A DNA stretch of 18,775 nucleotides, taken from NCBI GenBank assembly GCA_028866355.1, contig JAGWIH010000011.1, positions 1-18,775 on the forward strand. The letters are read 5' to 3'. Made by a program: the position numbers and the translations under genes. The DNA is from Alphaproteobacteria bacterium (GTDB taxonomy: Bacteria; Pseudomonadota; Alphaproteobacteria; ATCC43930; CGMCC-115725). Positions 1 to 6,756 of the stretch are shown here, piece by piece. Under the pieces are notes generated by a model. The model saw only the letters and a program-made list of their open reading frames with translations. It had not been told where the DNA came from and did not search any database. Position 1 is the first letter of the stretch; each line of letters starts with the position of its first letter.

Positions 1-881
1 GTCTTGCCGTTGAGCGCGGCGAGGCTTTCGCCTTGGCGCGCACCGCGCACGGCGAGATCGCCTTTGAGCTTGTCGGCGTCGAAGACATGCAGCGGCCGGC
101 CGAGATCGAAGGTCAGGAAATTGGTGATATCGACCAGCGCCGAGATCGGCCGCAGGCCGATCGATGCCAGCCGTTCCTGCAGCCAGGCCGGGCTCGGCTT
201 GTTCTTGAGGCCGCGCACGACGCGGCCGAGGAACAGCGGACAGGCCTTGTCGTCCGGCCCCGCCAGATGGACGGCGGTCGGACATGGAAACGTGCCGGCA
301 ACCGGCTTCGTATCCAGCACCGCGAGCTTGCCGAGGCCGGCGGCCGCCAGGTCGCGCGCCAAGCCTCGCACGCTCAGGCAATCGGCGCGATTGGGCGTCA
401 CCTTGACGTCGATCACCGGATCGTCGAGGCCGGCCGCCTTGACGAAGCTGTCGCCGGGTCGGCCTTCGTGCAATTCGATGATGCCGGCATGATCGTCCGA
501 CAGCATGAGCTCGTAGCCCGAACACAGCATGCCGTTCGACAGGACACCGCGAATCTTGCTCGCCTTCAACGCTTGGCCGGAACGCGGAATCACGGCGCCG
601 GGCGGCGCGAAGACACCGAGCATTCCGGCGCGCGCATTGGGCGCGCCGCAGACGACTTCGACCTTGCCCTTGCCGGTATCGACCAGGCAGAGCTGCAGCT
701 TGTCGGCATCGGGATGCGGCTTCGCTTCGAGCACGCGCGCGACGACAAAGGGCGCGAGCGGCTTGCTGCGGTCGACGACGCTTTCGACCTCGAGACCGAG
801 CATCGCCAGCTTGCCGACGATCGCGTCGGCCGCGATGTTGGTTTCGAGATGCGTCTTGAGCCAGGTGAGCGTCGTCTTCAT
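1..881 (-). CDS. pheT: Phenylalanyl-tRNA synthetase beta subunit, N-terminal part (cut by window edge)
   Basis: Beta subunit of the alpha2-beta2 enzyme that charges tRNA-Phe with phenylalanine in the cytoplasm. Only the first 293 codons of a usual ~800 are present; the frame is still open at base 1. It begins MKTTLTWLKTHLE. The EMAPII/tRNA-binding-like domain (about residues 40-150) carries the family signature HPDADKL at 56-62 and CGAPN at 78-82. The stretch NRADCLSVRGLARDLAA (164-180) and the start of the B3/B4 editing region (SALVDITNF from 248, then GRPLHVFDADKL) are typical of PheT. The ATG (881-879) overlaps the pheS stop as ATGA, which implies translational coupling and balanced subunit synthesis. 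The start is set by this overlap and by the conserved N-terminus. Identification is secure; the C-terminal part cannot be assessed. Confidence 0.97.
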   Translation of the reverse strand, partial: MKTTLTWLKTHLETNIAADAIVGKLAMLGLEVESVVDRSKPLAPFVVARVLEAKPHPDADKLQLCLVDTGKGKVEVVCGAPNARAGMLGVFAPPGAVIPRSGQALKASKIRGVLSNGMLCSGYELMLSDDHAGIIELHEGRPGDSFVKAAGLDDPVIDVKVTPNRADCLSVRGLARDLAAAGLGKLAVLDTKPVAGTFPCPTAVHLAGPDDKACPLFLGRVVRGLKNKPSPAWLQERLASIGLRPISALVDITNFLTFDLGRPLHVFDADKLKGDLAVRGARQGESLAALNGK

Positions 882-1957
882 CGCGCCAGGCCGCCGGCAA
901 GGGTGGGAACATCCAAGGGCACGAATCCGTAATGCCGCAGCCAGCGCAGGTCGCTGTCGTAGAACGTGCGCAGATCGGGAATCCCGTATTTCAGCATGGC
1001 GATGCGCTCGATCCCCATGCCGAACGCGAAGCCTTGGTACGTATCGGGGTCGATGTTGCAGTTACGCAGCACCTTGGGATGGACCATGCCGCAGCCCAGG
1101 ATCTCGAGCCAATCGGCGCCGGCGCCGATCTTGAGTCCGCCGCCTTCGCGCGAGCAGCCGATGTCGACCTCGGCCGACGGCTCCGTGAACGGGAAATAGC
1201 TCGGCCGGAAGCGCACCGGCAAATCGGCCATGCCAAAATAAGCGCGGCAGAAATCGATCAAACAGCCCTTGAGATGGCCCATGTGGGTCGCGCGATCGAT
1301 GATCAGGCCCTCGACCTGATGGAACATCGGCGAATGGGTGGCGTCGTGATCCGATCGGAACGTGCGGCCGGGCACGATGATTCGGATCGGCGGCTTTTGC
1401 CGCAGCATGGTGCGGATCTGCACCGGCGAGGTGTGGGTGCGCAGCACCTTGCGGCTGCCGTCCGCCGCCGTCGCCGCCAAATAGAACGTGTCCTGTTCCT
1501 GCCGCGCCGGATGCTCGGGCGGAATGTTGAGCGCGGTGAAGTTGTGGAAATCGTCCTCGATATGCGGACCCTCGGCGACGACGAACCCCATCGCGCCGAA
1601 GATCGCGACGATCTCGTCGATGGTCTGACTCACCGGATGGATGCGGCCGGCGGTCGCCGCGTCGACGGGCAGCGTCACGTCGACGCGTTCCTGCGTCAGC
1701 CGGGCGTTGAGCACCTGATCGTTGAGGCGCGCATGCGCCTCGGCGAGCGCCGCTTCGATCTCGTCCTTGAGCTGATTGAGCGCCGCGCCGCGCGTCTTGC
1801 GGTCGTCGGCCGCGAGACCGCCGAGTTCCTTCAACAGGCCGGTGAGACGGCCTTTGCGGCCGAGCGCGCCGACCCGGGCCTGCTCCAGCCCGTCGAGGCT
1901 GGTCGCGCCTTTCACCAGGCGCAGCAACTCGTCGCGGATGTGGTCGAGGCTTTCCAT
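878..1957 (-). CDS. pheS: Phenylalanyl-tRNA synthetase alpha subunit
   Basis: Catalytic alpha subunit of phenylalanyl-tRNA synthetase, 359 aa and full length for the family. An N-terminal coiled-coil arm (about 1-85) precedes the class II catalytic core: RIHPVSQTIDEI (105-116), motif 2 region GRTFRSDHDATHSPMFHQVEG (197-217), FRPSYFPFTEPSAEVDI (250-266) and motif 3 GFAFGMGIERIAMLKYG (309-325). The start is ambiguous. ATG at 1957 (MESLDHIRDELL) matches the usual family N-terminus, but the Shine-Dalgarno TGAGGAG (1977-1971) is 13 nt away. An in-frame GTG at 1963 lies at the optimal 7 nt, and another GTG at 1969 is too close. pheT follows with an ATGA overlap. The 99-nt gap to rplT holds no phenylalanine-rich leader peptide, so the enteric pheM-type attenuator is not visible. 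Confidence 0.97.
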   Translation of the reverse strand: MESLDHIRDELLRLVKGATSLDGLEQARVGALGRKGRLTGLLKELGGLAADDRKTRGAALNQLKDEIEAALAEAHARLNDQVLNARLTQERVDVTLPVDAATAGRIHPVSQTIDEIVAIFGAMGFVVAEGPHIEDDFHNFTALNIPPEHPARQEQDTFYLAATAADGSRKVLRTHTSPVQIRTMLRQKPPIRIIVPGRTFRSDHDATHSPMFHQVEGLIIDRATHMGHLKGCLIDFCRAYFGMADLPVRFRPSYFPFTEPSAEVDIGCSREGGGLKIGAGADWLEILGCGMVHPKVLRNCNIDPDTYQGFAFGMGIERIAMLKYGIPDLRTFYDSDLRWLRHYGFVPLDVPTLAGGLAR

Positions 1958-2056
1958 CGCCACGTGCACGCTCCTCAGGCCGAAGGCACCGATCGGCCCG
2001 CGCTCACGGGCGGGACGACCTTGTCCGGCATATTACGCAGGGCCCGGCGCGAAGGC

Positions 2057-2419
2057 CTAGGCCTTGGGCAGGGCGTCGCGCGCCTGAGCAACGATGGCCT
2101 TGAACGCGGCCGGCTCGCGCATGGCGATATCGGCCAGCATCTTGCGGTCGAGCGTGACACCGGCGAGCCGCAAGCCGTTCATGAACTGCGAATAGGTCAG
2201 GCCTTCTTCGCGCGCGCCGGCGTTGATGCGCTGAATCCACAGGGCGCGAAAATTGCGCTTCTTCGCCCGGCGATCGCGATACGCATAGCGCAGGCCTTTT
2301 TCGACCTTCTCGATCGCGATACGGAACGACGATTTGGCACGGCCGCGGTAACCCTTGGCCAGACCGAGCACCTTCTTGTGACGGGCGCGGCCGGTGACGC
2401 CGCGTTTGACGTGTGCCAT
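2057..2419 (-). CDS. rplT: 50S ribosomal protein L20
   Basis: Large-subunit protein L20, a primary 23S rRNA binder needed for early 50S assembly; 120 aa, normal length. The basic N-terminal tail (MAHVKRGVTGRARHKKVL), AKGYRGRAKSSFRIA, and the conserved core YRDRRAKKRNFRALWIQRIN (66-85) followed by SQFMNGLRLAG identify it without doubt. It lies 9 nt downstream of rpmI on the same strand, the universal rpmI-rplT pairing, and upstream of pheS. In E. coli and B. subtilis L20 represses its own operon by binding leader RNA; I do not recognise such a site here and make no claim for it. Confidence 0.99.
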   Translation of the reverse strand: MAHVKRGVTGRARHKKVLGLAKGYRGRAKSSFRIAIEKVEKGLRYAYRDRRAKKRNFRALWIQRINAGAREEGLTYSQFMNGLRLAGVTLDRKMLADIAMREPAAFKAIVAQARDALPKA

Positions 2420-2428
2420 GGCGCGCTC

Positions 2429-2632
2429 CTAGCCCCTCATATAAGGCATGTACGTCATCACCAGCTTGGCGTCGCCCGGCTGGAGCGTGACGGTGCCCTT
2501 GGCGTTGCGCTTGCCGCGCTTCGACTTGTTGATAAGGAGGTGGCGCTTGTGTGCGTTGGCCGCCTTGATCTTGCCCGAGGCGGTGCGACCGAAGCGCTTT
2601 TTCGCTCCGGATTTGGTCTTGAGCTTGGGCAT
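2429..2632 (-). CDS. rpmI: 50S ribosomal protein L35
   Basis: Large-subunit protein L35, 67 aa, normal length. It starts MPKLKTKSGAKKRF and carries GKIKAANAHKRHLL and the lysine/arginine-rich NKSKRGKRNAKGT, all family hallmarks. The ATG is preceded by a modest AAAGG Shine-Dalgarno about 8 nt upstream (around 2641-2645). It is directly followed by rplT. Normally infC lies immediately upstream; here a 345-nt exported-protein gene (2803-3147) plus about 280 nt of spacer separates them. The 170-nt leader (2633-2802) contains two GC hairpins and then an A/T-rich patch near 2670-2682, so rpmI-rplT may have its own promoter or processing site, though I cannot point to a clear -35/-10. Confidence 0.98.
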   Translation of the reverse strand: MPKLKTKSGAKKRFGRTASGKIKAANAHKRHLLINKSKRGKRNAKGTVTLQPGDAKLVMTYMPYMRG

Positions 2633-2703
2633 TTCGGTGCCTTTCTCGAAATTGGGTTCGTTTCGCAGATTTTAATTTTTGGCCGCCGAGGCATGCCCGT
2701 AAG

Positions 2704-2725
2704 CCCGGCCGCCGGTTGGGCCGGG
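2704..2725 (-). other. GC-rich hairpin in the rpmI leader
   Basis: Perfect 7-bp inverted repeat CCCGGCC (2704-2710) / GGCCGGG (2719-2725) around an 8-nt loop, upstream of rpmI. No U-tract follows on the minus strand, so it is not a canonical intrinsic terminator. It could be an mRNA structure, or chance in GC-rich DNA. Confidence 0.3.
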
Positions 2726-2760
2726 GTTATACAGACCGAGGACTGGAATGGCAAGCGGCC

Positions 2761-2792
2761 GGGACGCGGCGCGCCAGCAGGCGTCGCGTCCC
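2761..2792 (-). terminator. Stem-loop just downstream of the PepSY-like gene (no U-tract)
   Basis: Inverted repeat GGGACGCG (2761-2768) / CGCGTCCC (2785-2792), 8 perfect pairs, with a short GCC/GGC inner pairing possible. It begins 10 nt after the stop codon of the 2803-3147 gene, the place expected for a terminator or a 3'-protecting stem. The minus-strand sequence that follows is GC-rich and lacks U residues, so termination would be inefficient or factor-dependent. Confidence 0.4.
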
Positions 2793-2802
2793 GCCCGGTG
2801 CG

Positions 2803-3147
2803 TTAACCGCGCGTGACCTGGCGCGTGCGCGGGTCGACCGTCACTTGGAAGGTCTTGCCCTTCTGCGTCACGGTCGCGGTGTAATTCTGGCCGCTACGCT
2901 GGAAGTCAGTGAAACCGTAATAGCCCTGCGCTTCGAGCAAATTGAGGGCCGTCGTCATATCGGCCGCGTCCGCCATCGGCTTGGCATGATGACGGATCGC
3001 GGCAACATGCGATTTAGCCGGCTTGACGGCACTCGACGGCGGCGTGGCCGCCGGCTGCGTCGCGGACGCGGGTGCAGGCCCGGCGGCAAATGCGGCGGAC
3101 GACACGAACAAGGCCGCGACGGCGGCAAGAGGCACAGACACCTTCAT
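2803..3147 (-). CDS. Small exported protein with C-terminal PepSY-like domain
   Basis: 114-aa protein of unknown function. Residues 1-22 (MKVSVPLAAVAALFVSSAAFA) form a textbook Sec signal peptide with an AFA-A cleavage site. A low-complexity Ala/Pro/Thr/Ser linker follows (about 23-45). The C-terminal ~50 residues (ALNLLEAQGYYGFTDFQRSG, then YTATVTQKGKTFQVTVDPRTRQV) resemble the PepSY fold: a helix, a tyrosine/phenylalanine-rich turn, then strands ending in V-D-P-x-T-x-x-V. Such domains occur in periplasmic inhibitor-like or binding proteins; no specific partner can be inferred. The start has a strong GGAGGT Shine-Dalgarno (3157-3152) four nt from the ATG. It sits on the same strand between infC and rpmI, normally adjacent genes, and is bracketed by hairpins. 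Function unrecognised; it is clearly a real gene from its RBS and signal peptide. Confidence 0.85.
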   Translation of the reverse strand: MKVSVPLAAVAALFVSSAAFAAGPAPASATQPAATPPSSAVKPAKSHVAAIRHHAKPMADAADMTTALNLLEAQGYYGFTDFQRSGQNYTATVTQKGKTFQVTVDPRTRQVTRG

Positions 3148-3163
3148 CGTAACCTCCGTGATT

Positions 3164-3185
3164 GGCTGGCGCCGATGCGCCAGCC
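3164..3185 (-). promoter_or_regulatory. Perfect 9-bp hairpin upstream of the PepSY-like gene RBS
   Basis: GGCTGGCGC (3164-3172) and GCGCCAGCC (3177-3185) pair perfectly around a 4-nt loop. It ends 6 nt before the GGAGGT of the downstream gene and lies in the 115-nt infC/PepSY-like gene spacer. No U-run follows on the minus strand, so it is more likely a leader structure, 3'-stabilising stem or weak terminator for infC than a classic terminator. Confidence 0.5.
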
Positions 3186-3242
3186 TCCACCATGGCGGAC
3201 AACGTCTGAAACGATCCTGTCAGAGAGATGAATTCGCCGATA

Positions 3243-3260
3243 GGTCGGCGCGCACCGACC
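3243..3260 (-). other. Short hairpin directly after the infC stop codon
   Basis: GGTCGG (3243-3248) / CCGACC (3255-3260), 6 bp with a 6-nt loop, starting 2 nt after the infC TAG on the minus strand. There is no U-tract. It may protect the infC 3' end or be chance; it is noted because it is the first of several stems around the inserted gene. Confidence 0.3.
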
Positions 3261-3262
3261 GG

Positions 3263-3814
3263 CTATTTGGGCGACATAACCATCGTCATCTGGCGGCCTT
3301 CGGTGCGCGGCGACTGTTCGATCTTGGCCACCTTGTCGAGGCCGTCCTTGACGCGCATCAGCACGACCATGCCGAGATCCTGGTGCGCCATCTCGCGGCC
3401 GCGGAAGCGCATGACGATCTTCACCTTGTCGCCTTCCTCGATGAATTTCAGCATCTGGCGCATCTTGACGTCGTAGTCGTGGTCGTCGATGCCCGGCCGG
3501 AGCTTGATCTCTTTGACGTCGATGACCTTCTGCTTTTTGCGCGCTTCGCTTTTGCGCTTCTGCTCCTCGTACTTGAACTTGCCGAAGTCGAGGATCTTGC
3601 AGACCGGCGGGTTGGCTTGCGGTGCGACCTCGACCAGATCGAGACCGGCTTCTTGGGCGCGGGTCAGGGCTTCGTGTCGGGTGACGACGCCCACCATGTT
3701 GCCACGTTCGTCGACGAGGCGCAGACGCGCCGCGGCGATCTCGTCGTTGACACGAGGACCGTCATTTGCGGCGGCCCCTCGATGCGCAACGGCGGGGGGT
3801 AGTCTAGACGGTAT
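3263..3814 (-). CDS. infC: Translation initiation factor IF-3 (non-canonical AUA start)
   Basis: IF-3 binds the 30S subunit, prevents 50S joining and rejects wrong start codons. From the proposed AUA (3814-3812) it is 183 aa, the usual length. The N-terminal domain contains GPRVNDEI (19-26), RLVDERGNMVGVV (32-44) and EAGLDLVEVAPQANPPVCKILDFGKFKYEEQKR (55-87). The linker and C-terminal domain follow: KEIKLRPGIDDHDYDVKMRQMLKFIEEGDKVK, MRFRGREMAHQDLG. No ATG, GTG or TTG occurs in frame between the conserved N-terminal motif and Met40 (3697), so starting there would delete GPRVNDEI. A perfect GGAGGT lies 5 nt before the AUA. E. coli infC uses AUU, and IF3 represses its own initiation there; the same logic is inferred here. 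thrS ends 29 nt upstream. Confidence 0.96.
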   Translation of the reverse strand: MPSRLPPAVAHRGAAANDGPRVNDEIAAARLRLVDERGNMVGVVTRHEALTRAQEAGLDLVEVAPQANPPVCKILDFGKFKYEEQKRKSEARKKQKVIDVKEIKLRPGIDDHDYDVKMRQMLKFIEEGDKVKIVMRFRGREMAHQDLGMVVLMRVKDGLDKVAKIEQSPRTEGRQMTMVMSPK

Positions 3815-3825
3815 GAAACACCTCC
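3812..3825 (-). promoter_or_regulatory. infC ribosome binding site with AUA start codon
   Basis: On the minus strand GGAGGT (3825-3820), a 5-nt spacer and ATA (3814-3812) open the infC frame. A perfect anti-SD match at ideal spacing to AUA, with no canonical start in range, decides the start. AUA, AUU and AUC are start codons that IF3 discriminates against, so this site is the expected target of IF3 feedback control. Confidence 0.8.
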
Positions 3826-3843
3826 AACACGCTCCTTGCTTGC

Positions 3844-5811
3844 CTAAGATATGGGCGCCGCGGATGGCACGGCTGCCTCGCCTTTCAATCTAGCGATGGC
3901 TTCGCCCAGCGCAAGGACTTCCTGTTCTTTGCCGCCCAGCCGACGCAGCGCAACGCTTTGGGTTTCGGCTTCGCGGGCACCCACGACCAGTAGCAGTGGG
4001 ACTTTGGCGAGACTGTGCTCGCGCACCTTGAGGTTGATCTTTTCGTTGCGCAGGTCGGCCGACGCCCGCAGGCCGGCTTTGGTTAAAGCCTCGAGCACCG
4101 TACCGGCATAGGCATCGGCGTCCGAGGTGATGGTCGCGACCACCGCCTGCACCGGCGCCAGCCACAGCGGAAAGCGGCCGGCATGCTGCTCGATCAGAAT
4201 GGCGATAAAGCGCTCGAGCGAACCGAGGATGGCGCGATGCAACATCACCGGCCGATGGCGCTGGCCGTCCTCGCCGATGTAATTGGCGTCGAGTCGCTCG
4301 GGCAGGACGAAATCCACCTGCAGCGTGCCGCATTGCCAATCGCGGCCGATCGCGTCGCGCAGCACGAACTCGAGCTTCGGCCCGTAGAACGCGCCTTCGC
4401 CGGGATTGAGCGTGTAGGGCAGCTTCGCCGCTTCGACCGCGGTCTTGAGCGCGGCTTCGGCGCGATCCCACACCGCATCGTCGCCGGCGCGCTTCGCGGG
4501 CCGATCGGAAAATTTGACCGAGACGTCCTCGAAGCCGAAATCGCGATAGACCGAACGCAGCAGATCGCAGAACGCGACGCTCTCGGACGTGATCTGGTCT
4601 TCGGTGCAGAAGATGTGCGCGTCATCCTGGGTGAAGGCGCGCACGCGCATGATGCCGTGCAAGGCGCCGGACGGTTCGTTGCGATGACACGAGCCGAATT
4701 CGGCCATGCGCAGCGGCAGTTCGCGATAGGAATGCAGATGCTGGCGATAGATCTGCACATGGCCGGGGCAATTCATCGGCTTGATCGCCAGCACGCGCTT
4801 GACGCCGGTTTCCTTGTCGGCGTTCTCGACGGTGAACATGTGCTCGGCAAATTTTTCCCAGTGACCGGATTCCTCCCACAGCTTGCGATCGATCAGCTGC
4901 GGCGTGCGCACCTCGACATAACCGACACGCGCGAGCCGCATGCGGATGTAATTCTCGATGGTGCGATAGAGCGTCCAACCTTTCGGGTGCCAGAAGACGC
5001 TGCCGGCGGCTTCCTCTTGCTGATGGAAGAGATCGAGCTCGCGGCCGAGACGGCGATGGTCGCGTTTTTCCGCCTCTTCAAGCTGAAACAAATACTGCTT
5101 CAGGTCCTTGTCGTGCGCCCAGGCGGTGCCGTAGACGCGTTGGAGCTGCGCGTTGCGCGCGTCGCCGCGCCAATAGGCGCCGGCGACCTTCGTGAGCTTG
5201 AAGGCGTGGCCGAGCTTACCGGTCGACGGCAGATGCGGTCCGGTGCAGAGATCGACGAAGCGACCCTGGCGATAAAGGCTGATCACCTCGTGCGCCGGGA
5301 TTTCGTGAATCCACTCCGCCTTATACTTTTCGCCCTGGTCGGCGAAGAACTGCACGGCCTTGTCGCGTTCCCATTCCTCGCGCGTGATCCCCTCATCGCG
5401 ATCGACGATTTCGTGCATGCGCTGTTCGATCTTCCCCAGATCCTCGGGCGTGAACGGCGTGTCGCGCGCAAAATCGTAGTAAAAGCCCGTGTCGGTCGCC
5501 GGACCGAACGTCACCTGGGTTTCGGGATAAAGCTCCTTAACCGCCTCGGCCATGACGTGCGCCGCGTCGTGGCGGATGATCTCGAGCGAAGGCGGTGAAT
5601 CGCGCGTCAGGATGGCGATTTTCGCGTCGCGCTTGATCGGTGCCGCCAGATCCTTGGGCGCGCCGTCGACCGCAATCGCGAGCGCCGCCTTGGCGAGACC
5701 GGGGCCGATTGCCTTGGCGATGTCGGCGCCGGTGACGCCACGCGGGAAATGGCGCGCGGCGCCGTCAGGCAGCGTGACCGTAATCGAATCGGCGGCTTTG
5801 GCCTCGGGCAT
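3844..5811 (-). CDS. thrS: Threonyl-tRNA synthetase
   Basis: Charges tRNA-Thr with threonine and hydrolyses Ser-tRNA-Thr; 655 aa, full length. Domains in order: TGS (about 8-70, ITVTLPDGAARHFPRG); editing domain with zinc-type motifs HDAAH (81-85) and CTGPHLP (189-195); class II catalytic core with KPMNCPGH (344-351, Zn ligand Cys348), motif 2 FGSCHRNEPSGALHG (372-386), FTQDDAHIFC (393-402, His399) and motif 3 LHRAILGSLERF; and the C-terminal anticodon-binding domain ending near LRNEKINLKVREHS and VGAREAE. The ATG at 5811 (MPEAKAADSITVTLPDG) fits the family; an upstream in-frame TTG at 5847 would overlap the GT9 gene and is less likely. Only 10 nt separate it from the GT9 stop codon, with no clear SD, suggesting coupling to the upstream gene. 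infC follows after 29 nt. Confidence 0.98.
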   Translation of the reverse strand: MPEAKAADSITVTLPDGAARHFPRGVTGADIAKAIGPGLAKAALAIAVDGAPKDLAAPIKRDAKIAILTRDSPPSLEIIRHDAAHVMAEAVKELYPETQVTFGPATDTGFYYDFARDTPFTPEDLGKIEQRMHEIVDRDEGITREEWERDKAVQFFADQGEKYKAEWIHEIPAHEVISLYRQGRFVDLCTGPHLPSTGKLGHAFKLTKVAGAYWRGDARNAQLQRVYGTAWAHDKDLKQYLFQLEEAEKRDHRRLGRELDLFHQQEEAAGSVFWHPKGWTLYRTIENYIRMRLARVGYVEVRTPQLIDRKLWEESGHWEKFAEHMFTVENADKETGVKRVLAIKPMNCPGHVQIYRQHLHSYRELPLRMAEFGSCHRNEPSGALHGIMRVRAFTQDDAHIFCTEDQITSESVAFCDLLRSVYRDFGFEDVSVKFSDRPAKRAGDDAVWDRAEAALKTAVEAAKLPYTLNPGEGAFYGPKLEFVLRDAIGRDWQCGTLQVDFVLPERLDANYIGEDGQRHRPVMLHRAILGSLERFIAILIEQHAGRFPLWLAPVQAVVATITSDADAYAGTVLEALTKAGLRASADLRNEKINLKVREHSLAKVPLLLVVGAREAETQSVALRRLGGKEQEVLALGEAIARLKGEAAVPSAAPIS

Positions 5812-5821
5812 GGGCGCCGGT

Positions 5822-6742
5822 TTATCGCAAGGGAAGCGTCGCGGCAACCGCCTCTACCGGCAAATCGCCGAGGTCGTCGCGGCGGAGAATCGTGACGTGC
5901 GCGCCGCGCGGCGCGGTCAAGGCGGGATCGGATGCGGCGGAATAAAGCACGGTCGCCGGCGCGCCGCCAGCGACGATCAGATGCATCGGACCGGTGTCGT
6001 TGCCGACGGCGTAGACACAGGCGTGGCCGAGCGCCACCAGATCGCCCAAACCGGTCCGCCCGATCAGATTGCGGACCGCCGGGCAGTCGCGCGCGATCTC
6101 ACCACCGGCGGCGGCATCGTCCGGCCCCCCGACCAGGACCGGCGCCAATCCGATATTGCTCAAGAAACTCGCGAGCCGCATATAGCGGCCGGCTGGCCAG
6201 CGTTTCTCCGGCCGGTGCCGCGAGCCGCCGGGCGCCAGCAGGACGAAGCGGCCCGGCAATTCGAACCGCGCGATGTCGGTGGCCGCCCACGACAGGTCCG
6301 GCGGCGGCACCGCGGCGATGCCGGCCATCGCCAGTTGATCGCTTTGGCGGTCGATCGTATGCATCCGGTCGCGATCGGGATTGGCGTGCGGATGCGACGC
6401 GCCCACGGCGATACCGGACCATTCCGGCTGCCGCGGCCACAGCAGATGAAAATAAAGACTCGAGCGATCGGACGTCTGCAGATCGTAGACCCGATCGAAC
6501 GACGCGGCGCGCAACCGGCGCACCAGACACGCCAGCGCCCAAGGACGCATCCAGCCCGGCCGTTCGTCGGTCCAGACGTCGTCGAAATAGGGTGCACGCC
6601 GGCCGAGCTCCGCATAGGCCGGCGTCGTCAGCAATGTGATCCGCGCCTGCGGATGATGCCTGCGGATCGCCGCGGCGGGTCCCATCGCCTGGACGAAATC
6701 GCCCAACGCACCAAGCTTGATGACGAGGATCCGTTCCGTCAC
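5822..6742 (-). CDS. Glycosyltransferase family 9 (heptosyltransferase-like)
   Basis: 306-aa GT-B fold glycosyltransferase of the ADP-heptose/LPS heptosyltransferase family, expected to add a sugar to lipopolysaccharide core on the cytoplasmic face of the inner membrane. The N-terminal motif ILVIKLGALGDFVQAMGPAAAIRRHHP (5-31) is the family acceptor-side signature. LLAPGGSRHRPEKRWPAGRY and VGNDTGPMHLIVAGGAPATVLYSAASDP are the nucleotide-sugar-side motifs. The start is GTG at 6742 (MTERILVIKLG), 14 nt after the GT4 stop codon; a longer open frame upstream is antisense-like, Arg-rich and overlaps the GT4 gene. Donor and acceptor cannot be deduced. It is followed 10 nt later by thrS. Confident about family, not about the exact linkage. 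Confidence 0.9.
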   Translation of the reverse strand: MTERILVIKLGALGDFVQAMGPAAAIRRHHPQARITLLTTPAYAELGRRAPYFDDVWTDERPGWMRPWALACLVRRLRAASFDRVYDLQTSDRSSLYFHLLWPRQPEWSGIAVGASHPHANPDRDRMHTIDRQSDQLAMAGIAAVPPPDLSWAATDIARFELPGRFVLLAPGGSRHRPEKRWPAGRYMRLASFLSNIGLAPVLVGGPDDAAAGGEIARDCPAVRNLIGRTGLGDLVALGHACVYAVGNDTGPMHLIVAGGAPATVLYSAASDPALTAPRGAHVTILRRDDLGDLPVEAVAATLPLR

Positions 6743-6756
6743 CCGGCGGCGTCCGC

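Noticed and set aside
33..932. 299-codon plus-strand open frame opposite the start of pheT
   Set aside because: The minus strand encodes a clean PheT N-terminus with an ATGA overlap to pheS; the plus frame is a shadow.
1975..2031. 18-codon ORF upstream of pheS as a possible phenylalanine leader peptide
   Set aside because: It contains no Phe codon, lacks an SD and no terminator with a U-run follows, so it does not support attenuation.
932..2806. 624-codon plus-strand open frame opposite pheS, rplT and rpmI
   Set aside because: It runs antisense through several unmistakable genes and its Arg/Ala/Asp-rich product matches no family; such frames are expected in high-GC DNA from codon-position bias.
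4183..5598. 471-codon plus-strand open frame opposite thrS
   Set aside because: Fully antisense to thrS, which has all catalytic motifs; no recognisable domain in the antisense product.
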